From contig OY992539.1 of assembly GCA_963921195.1 (NCBI GenBank), positions 135,435,182 to 135,499,181 of the forward strand: a stretch of 64,000 nucleotides of DNA, in the 5' to 3' direction. This document shows, piece by piece, positions 44,695 through 57,110 of the stretch. Below the pieces are notes generated by a model. It was not told the origin of the DNA, did no database searches, and saw only the letters and a program-made list of their open reading frames with translations. Position 1 is the first letter of the stretch. The number at the start of each line of letters is the position of its first letter. Position numbers and translations under genes: made by a program. Origin of the DNA: Pegoplata infirma. Lineage: Eukaryota; Arthropoda; Insecta; Diptera; Anthomyiidae.

Positions 44695-46397
44695 TAGGGT
44701 GGCTCGTTTTTAGGCTTTTCTCTCTGATCAAATTCAAATACCCGCCAAAGTGTCGATCCCCTAAGGGCAACTCACATGCAAAATATCACTCCGATCGGAG
44801 TTTATCTTCTGTCTCCACTTTGAGCCTCAAAAAAAGGAAGTTAGATGATTTCAAGGAAATGTTGTTTTTATCAATAATTTGGATTAATAAAATCTTATAA
44901 ATTTTATTTTTGGGCAAATTAACTGTTTTTTGATGTCGTGTCATTCTTTTAGATAACTTTAAGTCTGTCATGAAATCTTACCGATCTAGGACGTCTTTAA
45001 CCCACATTGGCTGGGGGTAAAAAATGACCCCCGCAGAAAATTTGAAGTTTAGAGCTTAAATTTTGTGCTATAAACAAGTGAACAGTTCATGCGAATAAGG
45101 ACGAATAGACAATTTGTGTAATTTTACAAATGACGATAAAAACGCAGGAAACGGTTTAAAACTTATATTTTTGTTTACTTTTTTGCATTAATGGATTAGT
45201 GCATTATGCAAAAATGTTGGAAAAAATTTTAGTTTTTAGCAGTTTCCTGCGTTTTTATCGTCATATGTAAAATTGTACAAATGGTCTATTCGCATGAACT
45301 TATTCGCATGAACTGTTCAAGTATAAAACAGCTTTTGTGTTTTTTACCCCAACTACTATTTCGGGGTCAAAAATTACCCATTCAATAAAAAATATATATT
45401 TTGTAGATATCAAAAAATTCAAGCACTATACCTAAAAGTTTTTGGCGGGGTCCGTTTTGCCCCCTGGCCAATATGGGTTAATTATATCTTAAATAGGTTA
45501 GATTCTAGGGCTGATTTACAGTTATCTAATTGATTGCCACAAATTAATTTTCTATAAAAAAATATTTTTTTTATTGAATGGGTAATTTTTGACCCCCTAC
45601 CAAGAAGGGTTAACGATTTTTTAAAAGATAATATATTAATACGAAATAATAGTTGGGGTAAAAAACACAAAAGCCGTTTTATACTTGTTTATAGCACAAA
45701 ATTTAAGCTCTAAATTCAAATTTTCTGCGGGGGTAATTTTTTACCCCCAGCCAATGTGAGTTAAAGACGTACTAGATCGGTAAGATTTCATGACAGACTT
45801 AAAGTTATCTAATAGAATGACACGACATCAAAAAACAGTTAATAAAAAAAAAAAAAATAAAAAAATTTATAAGATTTTATTAATCCAAATTATTGATAAA
45901 ACCAACATTTCCTTGAAATCCGCTAACTTCTCCCCGCGATTCCCGAAAAGTGGCCCGACTGATATCCGCCATATTTCACATTTTTCTTCTCCATGAATTC
46001 AGAAAGAAAAAATAGTACATTTTAATTTTTTTTTAAATAAAATTTTCAAATTTTGAAAAAAGATGTTTTGAGAACGCCCCCAAAATCATGCCATTTTTTT
46101 TGGTATCAAGTTTGAACGGGTTAGTGATACCGTAAAATCTTTAAATTTCATATTAAAGTATTTACGATCATATACTTATTATACAAAAATATTTTTTTAA
46201 TTATTTTAATAAAAAACTTAATTTTTTTTTTTAAGTCCTTTTTTGCAAAAACACCAATTTTGAGGCTCAAAGTGGAAACAGAAGATAAAAATCCGATCGG
46301 AGTGATATTATGCATGTGAGTTACCCTTAGGGGACCGACACTTTTGGCGGGTATTAGAATTTGATCACAGAGAAAAGCCCAAAAACGAGCCACCCTT
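44695..46397. mobile_element. 1.7-kb palindromic hAT-type element
   Basis: Ends TAGGGTGGCTCGTTTTT and AAAACGAGCCACCCTT (one mismatch at the first base) with a perfect 8-bp duplication GTGTGGAC (44687-44694 and 46398-46405). The interior is itself mirrored: ATCACTCCGATCGGAG, CACATTGGCTGGGGGTAAAA and AACGCAGGAAAC occur with complements in the other half. No transposase. Confidence 0.78.
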
Positions 46398-46855
46398 GTG
46401 TGGACCCCTATGGGTCCTAATTTTGAATCGAAAAAAGTTTACTTTCCAGTAAATTTAAAAATACACATATCTCGCTAAATACTGCCGACACGACAAAAAT
46501 ACTCTTTTGTGGAGTCAGCAGTATTTAGCGAGACATGTGAATTTTGAAATTTCTGGAATGCTAACTTTTTTAGATTCAAAATATGGACTCATAGGGGTCC
46601 ACACATGTGAAGAGAACCGGCGATACTATCGAGTTTCAAAGAACCAAAAATATGTTCCGTTTTGCTCTATCTTGCTTAGTTTTCGAGATATGGTAATTTT
46701 AAGTTAAAAAATCTGCTAAGTACGGAAACAGTACACTAAAAGTATTTTTCTATTTTGTTTGTGATCATTCAAAAAACACACAACCACTACGATGTAAAGT
46801 TTCTGTACATAGTACATTATCGTAGAGTTTTAGTTCGTCAAGTCGCAAGCATAAG

Positions 46856-47017
46856 AGCATAATCACAATTGGAGCGGGAAGCGGATAAACGCAATTGTGC
46901 TCATAAAAATAGAATTGAATCTAGTTTGGCGGAAAAACGCGGCGGAATTTTGTTGTCATATAAAACGTATGTGAACAGTTGCGGAAAAACGCTTCCCGCT
47001 CCAATTGTGATTATTCT
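46856..47017. mobile_element. 160-bp MITE with 28-bp inverted ends
   Basis: AGCATAATCACAATTGGAGC continuing to GGGAAGCG on the left is mirrored at 46990-47017 with one mismatch. ATAA borders both sides. It interrupts the right arm of the foldback, whose sequence resumes as CGTTCGGTATTCTG. Confidence 0.65.
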
Positions 47018-47036
47018 ATAACGTTCGGTATTCTGT

Positions 47037-48350
47037 TTGCATCCAATTTTGCTGTATGGAATCATTGTCTGGTGGCCTGCTTTAGAAACAAAAGCGAACT
47101 GTGTCTTTATCACGAAGGTACAGAGAATGGCGAGGATGTGCATCACTGGTGCTCTTCGTACTACACCTACGGCTGCATTAGAAATCCTCCTTCACCTGAT
47201 AACGGTGAAGTCGGCAATTAGACTTAATTGCACGCTGCAATAGAGGAGCAGCGATTGTGGTCATAGCGCGATCTTGAAGAAGATAATAACACCACAAAAT
47301 GTGGACTGTGCTCCCTCTTTGAGCCTTTTTGAGCGCCACTTTACCAATATGATACCATCCAGGGAGTCTTGGATGGGAGACATTCCAAGTAGTGGAGCCA
47401 CCAGTAATTTTTACACAGATGGATCGAGTCTGCACAAAGAAGTGGGCTTTGGAGTCTATTCGGAAGAGCTTGGATTGAGCCTGGCTCGAAGATTGCCAGA
47501 TCATTGCAGTGTTTGCCAAGCGGAGATGCTGGCAATAAAGGAAGTGGCTGACTGGTTGAGCTGCAATGTCTTGTCTACAACAGCAGTCAACATCTACTCT
47601 GACAGTCAAGCCGCGGTAAAGTCCATGGATTCAATGTTTCTGAAAACAAGATCTGCACTTAACTGCCGCACGTCTTTAAATGAGATGGCCAAGCAGTTTA
47701 ACATACGACTCATATGGGTCCCAGGGAACAGAGACATTCCAGGGAATTGCAAAGCCGATGAGCTTGCAAGACTAGGAACTACCTTACAGGTTCCAACAGA
47801 ATTGGAATGTGTTGGTATGCCTCTAGAAACTTGCAAACAAAACCTACGGCTTTGTTCTGCGACGGAGACTAATCAAGGATGGGCAAATGGATGGACGTGT
47901 GAGACAACACGACTGATTTGGCCTTCTCTTAATCTGGGGCGCACAAGTGAGCTGATATCGCTTTAAGCGGAGAGATTTCGACAGTGGTCGCAATAATTAC
48001 CGGACACTGTCTAATAGGGAAGCCCGCAAAGCGGTTAAATGTGCCGCTGAATGACTTTTTCCCGGAGTTGCATGGATGAAGAGGAGCTGGAAACTATCGA
48101 ACACTTTGTCTGCCATTGCCTGGCACTTTCTGGTCAGAGACTTGCTTCACTGGGATCTAGGGAGCTGTACGATCTTTCTGATTTGTCGGATGTCAAAATT
48201 CAATACCTAAGGAGTTTCATAAGAAGCTCAAATTGGTTTAACGACAGGGACTATTAGGGAAACCTATTACAGTCCCTTGGTATCACAATGGACCTCAGAG
48301 TCTACGTGTGTTTACGTAAAACGTCAGCAGTCACTTACAACCCAACCTAA
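47037..48350 (+). pseudogene. N1 non-LTR retrotransposon, 5'-truncated copy
   Basis: Begins inside the RT C-terminus (HPILLYGIIVWWPALETK, MCITGALRTTPTAALEILLH). After a frame break it gives a 230-codon RNase H frame (47274-47966) with FYTDGSSLHKEVGFGVYSEE, CQAEMLAIKEVADWL, NIYSDSQAAVKSMDS and LIWVPGNRDIPGNCKADELA. The catalytic aspartates and glutamate are present, but the histidine of the usual WVPGHRD motif is N here. A degraded cysteine/histidine tail (48051-48257: HFVCHCLALSGQ) and a 3' end of AACCCAACCTAATCTTA follow. It matches the 57626-59732 copy closely, with a deletion near 47205. Confidence 0.85.
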
Positions 48351-50945
48351 TCTTAGACAGGAAGCTAGGTGACTTTTTAATAGGGCGAAACAAACAGGCG
48401 ACTGGGTGACCTACAAAACTGCACTTACTCAAAGCAATAGGGAAGTCCGAAAGTCCAAAAGGGATCTTTAACGAAGTATTTCAATTGAATGATTCACTAA
48501 ACTAACAACAGAGCTATTTAAACTAGTTTTTTCACTGAAACCTTTGAGCTTTCATTAGAAACGACCAATACCTTTCAGAAAGAACATGTTATGTGCTCGA
48601 TTAATAAATTTTCTCTTTCAAATCACCGAAACCGGATGGTATCTATCCATATCCGCTACAGAAAGGGGCAATCTTATTATCCCACAACTGATCAGTATAA
48701 TTAGATCAAGCCTTTTAGTTGCTTTGTTCCACGTCCATGGAGGGGGGTTACTATGGTTTTCATAGCTAAAGCTAAGTACTCTGTTCGGTTTCACGGGAAA
48801 AAATCTGTCAAACTCCATATAAAAAAAAAAAAAATTGGCAACGCGAGGAATTAAGGGGAAATTGTTAAAAAAGTTTTCACTCATTTTTATTATACAAGAC
48901 AATTTAAATTGCCGTGAAAAAGTGACATTTCAGTTTTGTTATGATCGTTTCTTTCTTATCATTGTCAAAAGTTCTTGATTTTTAAATGTTTTATTGCAAT
49001 TTGAGGCGTTTAAAGTTTAAGTGAAATTTTCACCGTAAGAAACAGAGTACTATGCTTAAGACAGGAAAGAAATCTGAACATCTGCCTAAATCGTTTATAC
49101 CAATTCGCCTCAGCTCATTCTTTCTTAAGACGACGGAGAAACTGTTGGGAAACTATCAGTTTGAGTATCAACAAGGATAATCTGCTGTAACTGAGGTCCA
49201 TTTTACATCGATCGAGAAGGCACTTGAGGCGAAACAAATAGCCCTTTGGACATTCATTGATATATAGGGAGTAGAGTTTTTCTTTTCCCGGACTTTTTCA
49301 TTTCCCGGGAAAGCTGGATTCATTTTAAAATTTCCCGGGATCCCGGGAATTCCCGCTATAACTAAAAACCCAAATTTTTTGTCAAAAAAATATATAAAAA
49401 CCTTATAAATGCGATTACACTATTTATAATGTTTATTAACACCATAAAAATCTTATTTAGTACCTTTAAAACAGAAAAAAATAAGCTTCGAGAAAAAAAG
49501 AAAAATTTTTGTTACCCAGTTTTTATAAAAAAAACGGTCGAAATATATCGAAGTCATTTAAAAGCATTTTTAGGGGAATATGTTATTTCTAGAGTTTTTC
49601 TTTTCCCGTTCTTTTTTATTATTTTTTTTTTTTGTTATTTCACATCGCTTTATCTGTTTTAAAAATAAAAACTCATCATTTATTCTTATTCATCTTAGTT
49701 CATTTTTACAATTGGTTTTCGACGTTTTGCCTCTAAAACACAATGAAACTAATTCACAGGAATTTCTGATACTGAATGTAACTGTTTCCGAGAAATGAAA
49801 TTATAAGAAAATTTACACCAAAAATTATTAAAAAAATTAAAAATCCTGGTTTCTAAAAAAAAACTGTCATCCTTTACACAGATTTTATATCAATTTATCG
49901 ATTTAAAAAGAATAATGTCCAGAGACATAAATATTTTCTAAAGAAACAAATAATCATACTACTTATTTTTATAATGCAGTTCTTATTTTTATAATGCAGT
50001 TCTTAGAAAGAAAATTTCTTAGCTTCTGAAAAAAGTATCAGGATCTGATAACACAGCCCAACAACCAAAATCGAAATGAGATGAAACAAAAAGCAAATGA
50101 AAGCATAATAAAACCATCAACACTTTTTTTGGTTTAGCGCTAGAGTTTTTTACACACATTTGAAGTTGGTGAACTTTTATTATAATTATAATTGCTTAAA
50201 AATTGTATAAGGCGTATGACTAATTTTGTAATTGCCTTTAAATAACAATCATACGCAACGGTGAACAGTGAATTATTTTTATTAATTTGGCTATTCAATA
50301 AATAGGTACGGGACCGATTGCAGCGAAATTCATACCGGTTGTAGCTAACGTAATTTCGAGCTTATGTTTAGACCAGAGGCCCCTAATGTAGGACATGTTT
50401 AGTACATAAAAGCTTTAATTGCTTTAAAATGCGTGCAAAAAATAATCTAGCGCTGAATTAAAAAAATGTCTTGATGGCTTTGTTATATAAAATGTAAACT
50501 TTAATTTGCTTTTGGTTTCATTCTATTGCGATTCGGAAATTTCGATTTTTTATCACTGTGTAATTATATCCTCTCGAAATTTAGATATTGTGAGACTTTT
50601 TCATTTCGTAAGTCTCAGATTTCATGACATTTTTTAGTAAGAACGTCTCTCTTTTTGGGCCCTCAAGAATTTTAATAAAATCTCTGAAAAGTAACATACT
50701 AAATAATCAATAGAAGTCAAAAAATCAACAATTTCAAAGAAACTAAAATTCCCGGGAATTCCCGCTCTATTTCCCGGGATTTCGGGATCGAAAATTTACG
50801 GGAATTCCCGGGAATTCCCGTCCCGGGAATTCCCGTGAAAAACTCTAATAGGGAGTCTTTGACAACACATCTAACGATGCTATAAAGATGGCCATACTAT
50901 AATGAAAGGAAGTTTGGACTTGCTGATACTAATTAAACGTTTGAT
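48351..50945 (+). pseudogene. Jockey-like non-LTR retrotransposon N5, RT fragment split by hAT
   Basis: 48360-48470 reads LFNRAKQTGDWVTYKTALTQ and REVRKSKRDL, the EN-RT linker typical of jockey/R1-like elements. 49090-49265 reads PIRLSSFFLKTTEKLLGNY, EKALEAKQIALWTFIDI. After the hAT element the RT continues at 50856 as VFDNTSNDAIKMA. The fused protein would give the RT A-motif DIEGVFDN; the first catalytic aspartate region is therefore bisected by the insertion. Frameshifts and stops are frequent. About 48560-49060 is unassigned. Confidence 0.7.
49272..50847. mobile_element. hAT-type non-autonomous element, TAGAGTTTTTC ends
   Basis: Ends TAGAGTTTTTC and GAAAAACTCTA with the perfect 8-bp duplication ATAGGGAG (49264-49271 and 50848-50855). 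Subterminal blocks of CCCGGGAATTCCCG palindromes lie near both ends (about 49288-49355 and 50748-50836). No transposase frame. Its duplication lies exactly in the RT A-motif codons of N5. Confidence 0.85.
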
Positions 50946-51452
50946 TTTACAAATGATCATTTATCCTTAAATCTTTCATTCGAAAGACTGGACTGATATC
51001 TCCGTAGCTTTTGATAGATTTATATTTAAGTAATGAGCATTTCATATGCAGGTATATCATGTTGTTCTTCGGGGATGCTGCTCCCCACAATTATGAATAA
51101 AATTTTACACAGTTGCTCACAGTTGTTTTTGAAATGAAACGGTTTTTAAAAACGTTTTGGCAAAACACAATCGTATTTTGTAGAAACTAGGAGGTCTCTT
51201 ACATTCCGTAGATGTCTGGTTGTTAAAACTGATAAAAAATTATTACAATTTTTTGTATCACTTGTATTTGAATATTAATTTATAGACGAATTTACATTGG
51301 AGGTATATTTGACAGTTTTTAATTTTAAATGGATTAGTTTGACCGTGTTTAATACGAACGTGTATCATTGTGTATGAAAATTGTTATTTATGTATTTTCA
51401 CACCTGACAAATTATCAGAAAAAGAATAAAAATAATATTAAAAGTTTATTAA
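50946..51452. other. Stretch without recognisable gene
   Basis: AT-rich sequence. Decayed RT sequence of N5 may continue into the first ~100 bases, but I cannot trace it. Confidence 0.35.
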
Positions 51453-54046
51453 CCCAGCAAAAAAAAATCGAAGTGGTGCAAAAAGAATAAGTGATTCACT
51501 ACATACATAGTAGCTATATGTGCCGATCTTCATATTCCATAAGAAGTACTTTTATAAGCACTTCCAAAACTGCTAAAAAAATGCCAATAATAACAACTTT
51601 CACCAGTTCTTTCCTCAATGATTTATAAGTACCATTTTCATATGTGTTTACAAATGCAATTGAAAAGTACAAATTTGTGGCACTTTTTATTAAATCAGAG
51701 AAAATTTTTATAATTTTCTCTGATTTAATAAAAAGTTAAATTTTTTAAATGAATTAACTTGATATGCAGCAAAAGCGAATTTGTTATGTAAATTATGTTA
51801 TAAAAAAATACAGTTTCCAGATTTTTGTTAAAATTACCAAATGACTCAAGAAGTGCTAAAAAGATAACAAAAAAACTGTTAGCCCTTAAAAAAGACAAGG
51901 GTTAAATATAACCAAAAAAGAGCTAAGTTGGTATTGCCGTTTAAAGGTATAAAAACTCTTCTAAAAATATACGATATCTGATTTAAAATAAGAGAATTAC
52001 TTTTTTTTATCTCTTCATTTTATTTATTGGATGTTTTTTTTTTTAACTACGTGTATAAAAACATTTTTTTTATAATTTTTGGAGTTGTTTTGTAAATTAT
52101 GTACAAAAAAAACAATAAAAAGTTTCCAGATTATGGTAAAAATCAAATGACTTAAAAAGTGCTTAAAGGGCTAAAAAAGATAACCAAAAAAAGGTGGTAG
52201 CCTTTAAAAAAAAGTGCTGAATTATAGCCACAAAATGACTAAGTTGGTATCGCTGTTGAAAGGTATAAAAACTCTTAAACATTAGGGTATTCAATTAATC
52301 GAGGTTTTGGTTTAATCGGCTAATCGGGCAAATAATTAATCGCACTTAAAAAATTATGTTAGTAATATCAACTGAAAATGTCAGTTAAAATAACTACTTT
52401 GTAAGTTGTTTTGGGGTCAACTACTTTTTCAGTTAAATCAACTAACAATGTTAGTTATTTTAACTGACAAAAAAAAAACAACTGACTTAAGTAAAAACTA
52501 CTTACATTTGTAGTCAAAACAACTAAAATGTAGTAAAATAAAAAAATCAATATATAATTTTTTTTTCAAAACATTTTTCAGAAAAAAAATTGAAGACCAA
52601 ATTTTTTCCAAGTTTTTTTTTTTTAAAAAAGTTGTGAAAAATAAAAATAACAAATTTTTTTTTTTTGGAAAAAAACTTTAAAACTTTTCAGAGATAAAAT
52701 AAATAAAATTAACTACTTTAAATAACTGTTACTACATCACAGTACTTTTTTATTAGTTAAAAAAAAACGATTTAAAATAACTAACAGAAATAGTTGTTTG
52801 ATATTTTTCATACAAAAACAACTGACTTTGTAGTTGAAAACAACTAACTACTGTAAAATATACAAATAACTAACATGTAGTAACTTACATAATTTTCTGA
52901 GTGCGGGGTTGAGATTTAATCGGTTAATAATCGGATAAATTTGAATTATTCGGTTAACCGAATAATAAAAATTTTAATTGAATATAAAACTAAGAACTCT
53001 ATGTACTTTTAAGAATTTTATTAATTTTATTTAAAATAAATCTTTATCCGATATGGCGAAGCTCTATAATGTTAGCCCAAATAAAGATTTTTTGTATGGC
53101 ACCCTGAAAATTTACCCTAAAATTGATACCCAAATTGATGCCGGGCTTAGATGCACCTCTAATAGAGTTTCGAATTCGGTACTATTATATATCAACAAGA
53201 CAAATTGGTTGCTTTTCAAATTTGTTTTCTTTTATTTTTTAGGGCCGAAATTGCAATAATTTTATCGGTCGATATCTCCGTAATGAAAAAAGATATCTTA
53301 AGGATTGCAAAAGTAATTTGAAGAATAAGTGAAGTATTTTTAGATGTGCTGAACTTATTATACATCATAAAATAATTCCCGGTTTTATAAGGTCCCGAAC
53401 ATTGCGAATATCTGAGTTTATGCAGTACTGTCAATCGAAAATCTAAATATCTCAAAATAAGATAAATCACTTCTAAGGCCAGATTCGGATTAAGCGCATG
53501 AAAAACTATTAGAAAAATATATACATCCACATTTAATTAATAATTCCTATTAGCTAAACTAAATTATTAAAAACATCGATTTAATCTTAACAATTTCAAG
53601 TCTAAATATTACATAATAAATATTATACATTGTTAAACATATCGTTTTGGTTTTAATTATTATTAGTGTAAATACTAAAAAAAAACTCTTAAAATCAATC
53701 CCAAAAAGTCATGAAATATGTACTTATCAAGAAGTGATGAAAAAATCACTTCTAAATCACCATATAAAAATTACATAATCACATCCAAAATGCCAGGAAA
53801 TATATACTTCTAAAGAAGTGATGAAAAAAGCACTTCCAAAAGGTCAAGTTATATTAACATCCCGATCACTACTTCAGAAGTTGTGATAAAGATGTTAATA
53901 TATATGTACATACTAAACACTAGTGATATTGTGTGTCACGCCCATATAAAATTCATCAGTGTTTCAGCTGAAGAAGAAGTACATCTGGTTCATAAGTTGT
54001 GGTGAATTTTGTAGTGAATGGTAAGCTCTTTTTTTGCTGGGAAGCT
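51453..54046. mobile_element. Possible 2.6-kb inverted-repeat element, CCCAGCAAAAAAA ends
   Basis: CCCAGCAAAAAAA at 51455 and TTTTTTTGCTGGG near 54030-54043 are mirrored, and ATTCACTAC follows inside both ends. The target duplication is unclear. Inside are a direct duplication of about 200 bp (51772-51962 and 52075-52276, sharing GTTTCCAGATT and GGTATAAAAACTCTT) and a CACTC-family copy (52343-52903). Nothing in it encodes a recognised protein. Confidence 0.4.
52343..52903. mobile_element. CACTC-family MITE, copy F
   Basis: Ends CACTTAAAAAATTATGTTAG and CATAATTTTCTGAGTG with CG on both sides (52341-52342 and 52904-52905). Full length, same orientation as copies A and E. Confidence 0.75.
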
Positions 54047-54166
54047 AAAGTGTCATCTAAACAACCAACACCTGTGATGAAATTGTTTAAATTTAAATAA
54101 ACAACAAGATTATCAAAGGCAACAAAACAAAAAACTACGAAATTATAGATGGTAAACACCGACTAA

Positions 54167-54480
54167 ATGATACCCAACACTTTGTTTAAAAAAAATTTTG
54201 TTATGAGGTTAGAAGCTAAATTAAATGAATTTCCTGACAATGCTAGCGTGTTTCAGGTAGAGATTCTAGCGACTAGAAAAGCCTTTAGAATACTTTGCTT
54301 CAAGGAAAGAAATGTGAACATTGTCATTTTTGTCGACAGTCGGGCGATTCTTCTGTATTTGATGTTGTTCAACATATCCCAGTGAAAGGAAAAACTCTTC
54401 AGATTTAGTAGACTGTCACATAGAGAGCATAGGGCTAGGTTTAACTGGAGGGTCATAGACCCTTAACGTTACCAGATTGT
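54167..54480 (+). pseudogene. RNase H fragment of a non-LTR retrotransposon (N3)
   Basis: The frame 54167-54385 contains RLEAKLNEFPDNASVFQVEI, LATRKAFRIL and VNIVIFVDSRAILLYL. These correspond to the RNase H segment around the catalytic E (usually FQAEILAI) and D (usually VDSQAAL). The N- and C-terminal parts are lost. A minus-strand frame at 54743-54549 (CRFLVRILRGYCRTV, then a SFHDLDEILGL stretch) may be the decayed tail of a second, inverted copy; this is weak. Confidence 0.5.
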
Positions 54481-54799
54481 TCACGATAATCCGTTAGTCA
54501 AAAACTATTTCGATATGATGTTATACAGGTTACTCCACATTCTTTTAACTAATGAAGTCTCATCATCTTAAGTCCTAAAATTTCATCTAGATCATGGAAT
54601 GAATATGCTCTTAGACAAGTCGCTCTGTAAATGCTGGACAGTACCCCATATAGTCTTGCTTTTTTGGCATAGACGACTGTCCTGCAATATCCCCTTAATA
54701 TCCTTACGAGAAATCTACAGTCCGTCCTGGATAGTGATAGCAAAAGTTCAATCGACCTGCGACTCTAGCTTTTCGCCATAATTTTTGAAACCCTGCACG

Positions 54800-55186
54800 T
54801 GTTAGTATTTCTCCATAACGTCTTAGCTTTCCTCTTTCTAGTCAAATCTATATCACTTTTAAAACTTCGAATTGGAAAACAAACACACTTTGCCGTACTT
54901 TGGCAGTTGAGTCCCCCGTTTTGCTAATTTCAGTTTCTCATGTTCCAAGTGTCATATTTGATACATAAAACCGACAAAGAGATATCGTTGTAAGCTTCAA
55001 TCACCTGCTCCCATATATAATGATCGTTGCATGATTTCCAAGATAGTTGTTGTGTTTTTCAATTATATGTACTTATTAAGTACATTTTCTAATACTACCC
55101 CAAAAGTGTGCTTTAAAAATTCTAAAAAGTTCAAATAATAAAAGTTTTAAACAAAAGAGTTTTTACTTCCTGCATGATTAGATGCA
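54800..55186. other. Stretch without recognisable gene
   Basis: Unassigned AT-rich sequence on both strands. Confidence 0.35.
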
Positions 55187-55435
55187 CACAGAAAACAAAT
55201 TTGCTAATTTCCAACTGAATTTCAGTTGTTGCAACAAAAATTAGGTTGATACTTTTGTATTACGATTGCAACAACTGAATATCTTTAGTTACAACTGAAT
55301 TTTGTTGATACAACTGTATTTTAAATGAAACAACTAAATAATTCGTTTGCAACAGCGAAATGCAGTAGCAGCAACCGAATGTTGAGTTGATACAACTGAA
55401 AAATTCAGTTGGAAATTTATTTTTCTCTGTGTGGG
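55187..55435. mobile_element. About 250-bp MITE with AACTGAA repeats
   Basis: GCACACAGAAAACAAATTTG with TTCCAACTGAATTTC on the left; GAAAAATTCAGTTGGAAATT with TTCTCTGTGTG on the right. The interior repeats ACAACTGAAT several times. No clear target duplication. Confidence 0.55.
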
Positions 55436-56067
55436 GATATTTATTCTGCGCCCTTAAAGTATGCTATAAGAATATTACAAAAGCTCTGTATAAAATACAT
55501 TCCACAACAGGGAGAGTCAAATGTTTGCTAATCTTTAATAATAATAATATTTATTAAGTACACATATTGTATGGTAAATCCTAATCCAAATGATTGCAAA
55601 ACACAGCTAGTATTTTAATTGTAATGCGCACATTTCCTACAATAAAAGGAGTGATAAAGTCGGTCACTCAGTACTCTTATAGACAGTTCCGAATGAGTTA
55701 TTTGTGCCCTAAGTATATTCATATTACCATTAGGTTTTCTTTTACACTAAAAAACTGAAACCTTGATTTTTTAATGCCTGATTTTTTTACTGTCCTGAAG
55801 ATGTGTGCATTGTCGTTGCCTCGTCCTTTGGCAGCATTATTTAGCTCCTCGTACCGGGTAGGAGTTTTTCCCTCTTACTGGAAGGTGGCGAACGTCCAGC
55901 CAATCCCAAAAAAGGGAGAAGTTACAAACCCTGAAAACTACTGCGCAATAGCAATTTGCTTTACGCTCTCGAAGGTCATGGAGAGCATGAGACATAATGA
56001 CATTATGACACATTTTTGACAAAATTTTTACCCATCAACACGTGATAGGCAATACAAAATTAATATT

Positions 56068-56680
56068 AACAAGTAAAAAAGTTAAATTCGGCCTTGCCGA
56101 ATGTAGTGATACCCTCCACAACTTCAAAAAGATTCTTGCAAGAAACTTTATTTAAAAGGAAATTACTTTTGAAAAATTTTTTTTTTTTTTTTTAAAAAAT
56201 TTCGCGGAAAAAAATTTTGGTAAAAAAAAATCCGCGATTTTTTTTTTTTTGTGTTCGTACTTGTTTAAATACCATTTGGTGTTTAATTATGTTCACATAT
56301 GCCAACCAGAAGCCGAATAATATCATTTTGTATTTTTAGGTTATGTTGAATGTACTGAAATTTTTGAGGTGTGCTTACATTTTCGTTCATAACTTTTGAA
56401 CCGCTGAGCCGATATCGCTCAAATGCAATACCAAACTTATCGGGAGAACTTCCAATAAATATGTTAAGTTTCAGTCATCTCTGTGCAATATTTTGTCCGC
56501 GACAGCATTTTCCACAGACAGACAGACGGACAGACGGACATCGCTAGAATGTCCTAAAATCGATCGGGCATCATGAATATATATACTTTATGGGGTCCCA
56601 GATTGATATTTCGATGAGTTACAAACAGAATGACAAACTTATATATACCCTCTATCACTAGAGTGGAGGGTATAAAAATC
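56068..56680 (-). repeat. Dispersed repeat, type D (copy D5, uninterrupted)
   Basis: Starts CAAGTAAAAAAGTTAAATTC with GGCCTTGCCGAAT, contains GACAGACGGACAGACGGAC and ATATATACTTTATGGGGTCC, and ends TGGAGGGTATAAAAA. It is the cleanest copy and shows the empty site into which P1 and P2 are inserted elsewhere. It lies inside the N4 RT. Confidence 0.7.
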
Positions 56681-56689
56681 GTTTGCGGG

Positions 56690-57110
56690 TCATTTTGGCA
56701 AAAAAATCTTCCGCACCAAACGCAATTTCTAAAAAGTCACAGATATTTTTTGCTTTATTTTTCAAAATTAAAGCAATTTTAACCCTTCCAATGAATGAAT
56801 TATATAAAAAAAGATCTTGTAAACACTTACAAAGAAAAATAAAGCCCCCGGACTTTTACTTTTGGAGGTACATGCTCCCAAAGTTGACGTTATAAATAGT
56901 TAACGTTATGCAGTTAAGGGTTAAACCACCAAATTTTAATCTTGAAGGAATCAAAAAAGTCCCTCCAAAAAGCATTCGTCATTTTGACCGTAAATAGCTT
57001 TACCTACGCATTGTTTGAGTCTCATATTTTCCTAGTTTTAATTGAATTAAGAAAATATATACCAAATTTCATTTCATTTGGTGCGGGAGCTTTTTTGCCG
57101 GAAGCGAAAA
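56690..57110. repeat. Inverted repeat, about 400 bp
   Basis: GGCAAAAAAATCTTCCGCAC with CAAA near 56696 is mirrored by TTTGGTGCGGGAGCTTTTTT near 57078-57100. Probably a small MITE. It follows D5 directly within the N4 RT. Confidence 0.5.

Larger units (their letters stand above)
44454..47036. mobile_element. Foldback element with two later insertions
   Basis: The left arm begins GCAAACAGAATACCGAAAGT. The right arm ends with the complement just before 47037, where the N1 copy starts. Mirrored blocks include CTTGCGACTTGACGAAC, CTACGATAATGTA and the pair CATATGTGTGGAC/TCCACACATG. The left arm is split by the element at 44695-46397 and the right arm by 46856-47017. The centre is near 46440-46560. 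Confidence 0.65.

Noticed and set aside
47178..47836. Frames opposite the RNase H gene (for example 143 codons at 47609-47178)
   Set aside because: They are shadows of the plus-strand retrotransposon frame, with no recognisable motif.
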